In this document: one piece after another, positions 62,548 through 64,000 of the stretch
How positions within the stretch are numbered: the stretch's first letter is position 1
Layout of the letters: each line of letters starts with the position of its first letter
Assembly (NCBI GenBank): GCA_024704765.1
Contig: JAKMXF010000088.1
Coordinates: 496,001 to 560,000, forward strand
Source of the DNA: Oopsacas minuta
Taxonomy: Eukaryota; Porifera; Hexactinellida; Lyssacinosida; Leucopsacidae
Direction of reading: 5' to 3'
Length of the DNA: 64,000 nucleotides
Program-made: the position numbers and the translations under genes
The notes under the pieces: generated by a model
What the model saw: the letters and a program-made list of their open reading frames with translations, nothing else
Database searches by the model: none
Told to the model about the DNA's origin: nothing

Positions 62548-63387
62548 TCAATTTCTAGGTCTCTGTGACTTTGACCATTCAACCTTTAGTATCAAATGAT
62601 CATAAGCATGTCCATTGAGTTTCTGTATAACTCTCTCTCCAATTTCTCTACGCTGAAATGTAGCGAACGCAACTCCTTTATGAGAATCTCTGTTTCGTCT
62701 ATCTTTAGGCATGTGTAGTCTGTTTAGCCGTCCAAAAGCTATAAGTAATTCCTTTACATCTTGTTCCGTAGTGTCCAATGAGAGATTTGATATCTTGACG
62801 GCAGGCTGGGGGTCATCCAAGTTGTACCCGCCACCACCTACCCCAGGATTATACCCCGGCCGTGTATGCGGGAGCGTATAAGTACCAGGGAGTGCTTTGG
62901 ACTGTTCAGTGGGTTGTGTGGGTATCTCCGTTTTTGATTCGTTTTTGGCAATATCTTTGATTTTATCGATTAAGCCGCTTAGCTCTTTGGGGATTCCTAA
63001 TTCGAGTTCATCTTTGTTTGTTGTTAGACGGAAACAAATTTCTTCTGATTCTTTAGTTGTAGCCATATCTACTCCATCTTTATCATGAACCGCTTCTCCG
63101 AATTTTGTCCATTCTCTTCGGAGAGCTATTCCCTTTGGGACAGCTGTCTTTTCGATTTTGTAGGTCCGTGTGATTTTTTCCTTTTGGTTCTTAGCGTTGT
63201 AGCGGTAGGAGATCTCGGTACGGATGCCTTTTCCCTCGTCGATATGGTTTTGGGAGTCAGGAAGGGTCGATTTGGAAGGTTTCCCTTCTGGAGATATTCT
63301 GTCCATCTCATCAGCCCAATCGATACGTCCTGTATCGGGGGACCACTCACTGTCGTCTGCGGTAAACATATTTTGGTTGGCTGCCAT
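62548..63387 (-). CDS. EIF3G: Translation initiation factor eIF3 subunit G, lacking the zinc knuckle
   Basis: eIF3g is the RRM subunit of eIF3; it binds eIF3i/b, contacts mRNA near the 40S entry channel, and aids scanning. The frame extends upstream, but the ATG at 63387 (MAANQNMF) is the sensible start, giving 279 residues (human 320). Family blocks are WADEMDRISPEGK at the N-terminus, then KEKITRTYKIEKTAVPKGIA, RREWTKFGEA and the C-terminal RRM with RNP2 VKISNLSL and RNP1 HKGVAFATF, ending YDHLILKVEWSKSQ, as in other eIF3g. The CxxC...C knuckle between these parts in human eIF3g is missing: the protein has only one cysteine (EEICFRL). A gly-rich GVGGGGYNLDD linker sits there instead. The gene is intronless and 100-170 bp downstream of RSU1 on the same strand. 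Confidence 0.93.
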   Translation of the reverse strand: MAANQNMFTADDSEWSPDTGRIDWADEMDRISPEGKPSKSTLPDSQNHIDEGKGIRTEISYRYNAKNQKEKITRTYKIEKTAVPKGIALRREWTKFGEAVHDKDGVDMATTKESEEICFRLTTNKDELELGIPKELSGLIDKIKDIAKNESKTEIPTQPTEQSKALPGTYTLPHTRPGYNPGVGGGGYNLDDPQPAVKISNLSLDTTEQDVKELLIAFGRLNRLHMPKDRRNRDSHKGVAFATFQRREIGERVIQKLNGHAYDHLILKVEWSKSQRPRN

Positions 63388-63514
63388 TGTGTCTTGTTTA
63401 TTATAAATGTTTGTAACGAACTTTGTATGAATAATTAATAAATTGTGAAGGATTAAATACACACACAAACATTATTTGAATTCAGTAAATAAATATATAA
63501 ATACAATAATTCAT

Positions 63515-63561
63515 TCAAACACAAATACAAACACAAACACAAACACAAACAAACAAACAAA
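63515..63561. repeat. (ACAAAC)n simple repeat
   Basis: About seven CACAAA/ACAAAC units between the eIF3g 5' flank and the RSU1 stop codon. Confidence 0.85.
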
Positions 63562-64000
63562 CTACATATCGCCTGGAGTGATATCACCAACTCCAGCCCC
63601 AAAAGCGAGGGGACCGAATTCAACAGGTTTGAATTTAGGGGTCTTACGAGATTTCTTTCCAGAGCGATCCCGTTTTAAGAGGGGAGGGAAGTTTCCCTTT
63701 TTTACCCCTATCGTATAGAGAGTATACACCTCTAGGTATTGTGGAGATTTCAAATACTTCACGAATAGATCGGTGTTATTTTTCATTGATTCGCATTGTT
63801 CACGAAGCGGATCGATTAACGGATTATCGAAAACGCGAAAAAATGATTTCTCAGGGTTTGAGAAATCAAGTAGGCCGAGATCAGGCGGAAGGATATGTAT
63901 TTGGTTACCATTCAAATGCAATTCTTTGAGCTTAGGAAGTCTTCCTATATCCACAGGTACATCACGGATATTGTTATCTCTAAGGACTAAAACTTCTAAT
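63562..64000 (-). CDS. RSU1: Ras suppressor protein 1 (RSU1), 3' end only
   Basis: RSU1 is a leucine-rich-repeat protein of integrin adhesions that binds PINCH in the ILK-PINCH-parvin complex. The frame runs off the right edge of the window. The visible 146 residues contain the last repeats (LEVLVLRDNNIRDVPVDIG, LPKLKELHLNGNQIHILPPD) followed by the C-terminal cap GLLDFSNPEKSFFRVFDNPL, matching the human sequence pattern LGNLDLTGQK..F..ENNPW. The tail ends in a basic stretch (LKRDRSGKKSRKTPK) and GPLAFGAGVGDITPGDM, longer than in vertebrates. The N-terminal two thirds lie outside the window. Confidence 0.88.
   Translation of the reverse strand, partial: LEVLVLRDNNIRDVPVDIGRLPKLKELHLNGNQIHILPPDLGLLDFSNPEKSFFRVFDNPLIDPLREQCESMKNNTDLFVKYLKSPQYLEVYTLYTIGVKKGNFPPLLKRDRSGKKSRKTPKFKPVEFGPLAFGAGVGDITPGDM

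Overview
The window is nuclear DNA from an animal with a compact, AT-rich genome. Genes are packed on both strands. Most introns are spliceosomal and short, and about ten families of small inverted-repeat DNA transposons (MITEs) litter introns and gene gaps. A cytoplasmic tyrosine kinase, a Frizzled-class receptor-like protein, a ciliary CCDC42/CFAP73 protein, TAF9 and a coiled-coil/NHL protein point to Metazoa. Compactness plus the NHL protein type make a sponge my best guess, but that is inference. I saw no bacterial, viral or CRISPR features and no convincing tRNA or rRNA gene.

Layout. 1-16.9 kb: 3' part of TBCC (+), an unrecognised coiled-coil protein (-) divergent from RIOK1 (+), a 12-exon ANKRD27/VARP gene (+) and PTDSS2 (+). 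17-24 kb: ABCD3/PMP70 (+), ETFB (+), a small proline-rich protein (+) and a BORCS6-like gene (-). 24.9-39.5 kb: U2AF2 (+), CFAP73/CCDC42 (+), TAF9 (+), a USP31/USP43-type deubiquitinase (+), MSMO1 (-) and CKS1 (+). 40.0-53.2 kb: one 21-exon gene (-) that I reconstructed codon by codon; two intronless genes on the opposite strand, actin and a MATE-type transporter, lie inside its introns. 54.5-64 kb: a class-F-like seven-helix receptor (-), an RNF126-type RING ligase (-), a coiled-coil/NHL protein (-), a 2.6-kb repeat-rich gap, eIF3g (-) and the 3' end of RSU1 (-).

The outstanding item is the 40.0-53.2 kb gene. Splice phases join PUB - tyrosine kinase - RA - PH - PH - proline-rich linker - WW - WW in one 1352-residue open frame. 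I know of no family with this order. PUB domains dock on the C-terminal tail of p97/VCP, so a kinase carrying one suggests a direct tyrosine-phosphorylation input to p97, combined with small-GTPase (RA), phosphoinositide (PH) and proline-motif (WW) inputs. Its catalytic loop and DFG exons are joined by a U12-type AT-AC intron.

A second theme is MITE-bearing introns. Several family A copies fill short introns so completely that removing them would leave only 25-48 nt, below the 57-nt minimum seen among MITE-free introns here. This resembles introner-like intron gain, or severe shrinkage after insertion. Exon coordinates in the entries come from reading frames and splice consensus only; no transcript data were available.
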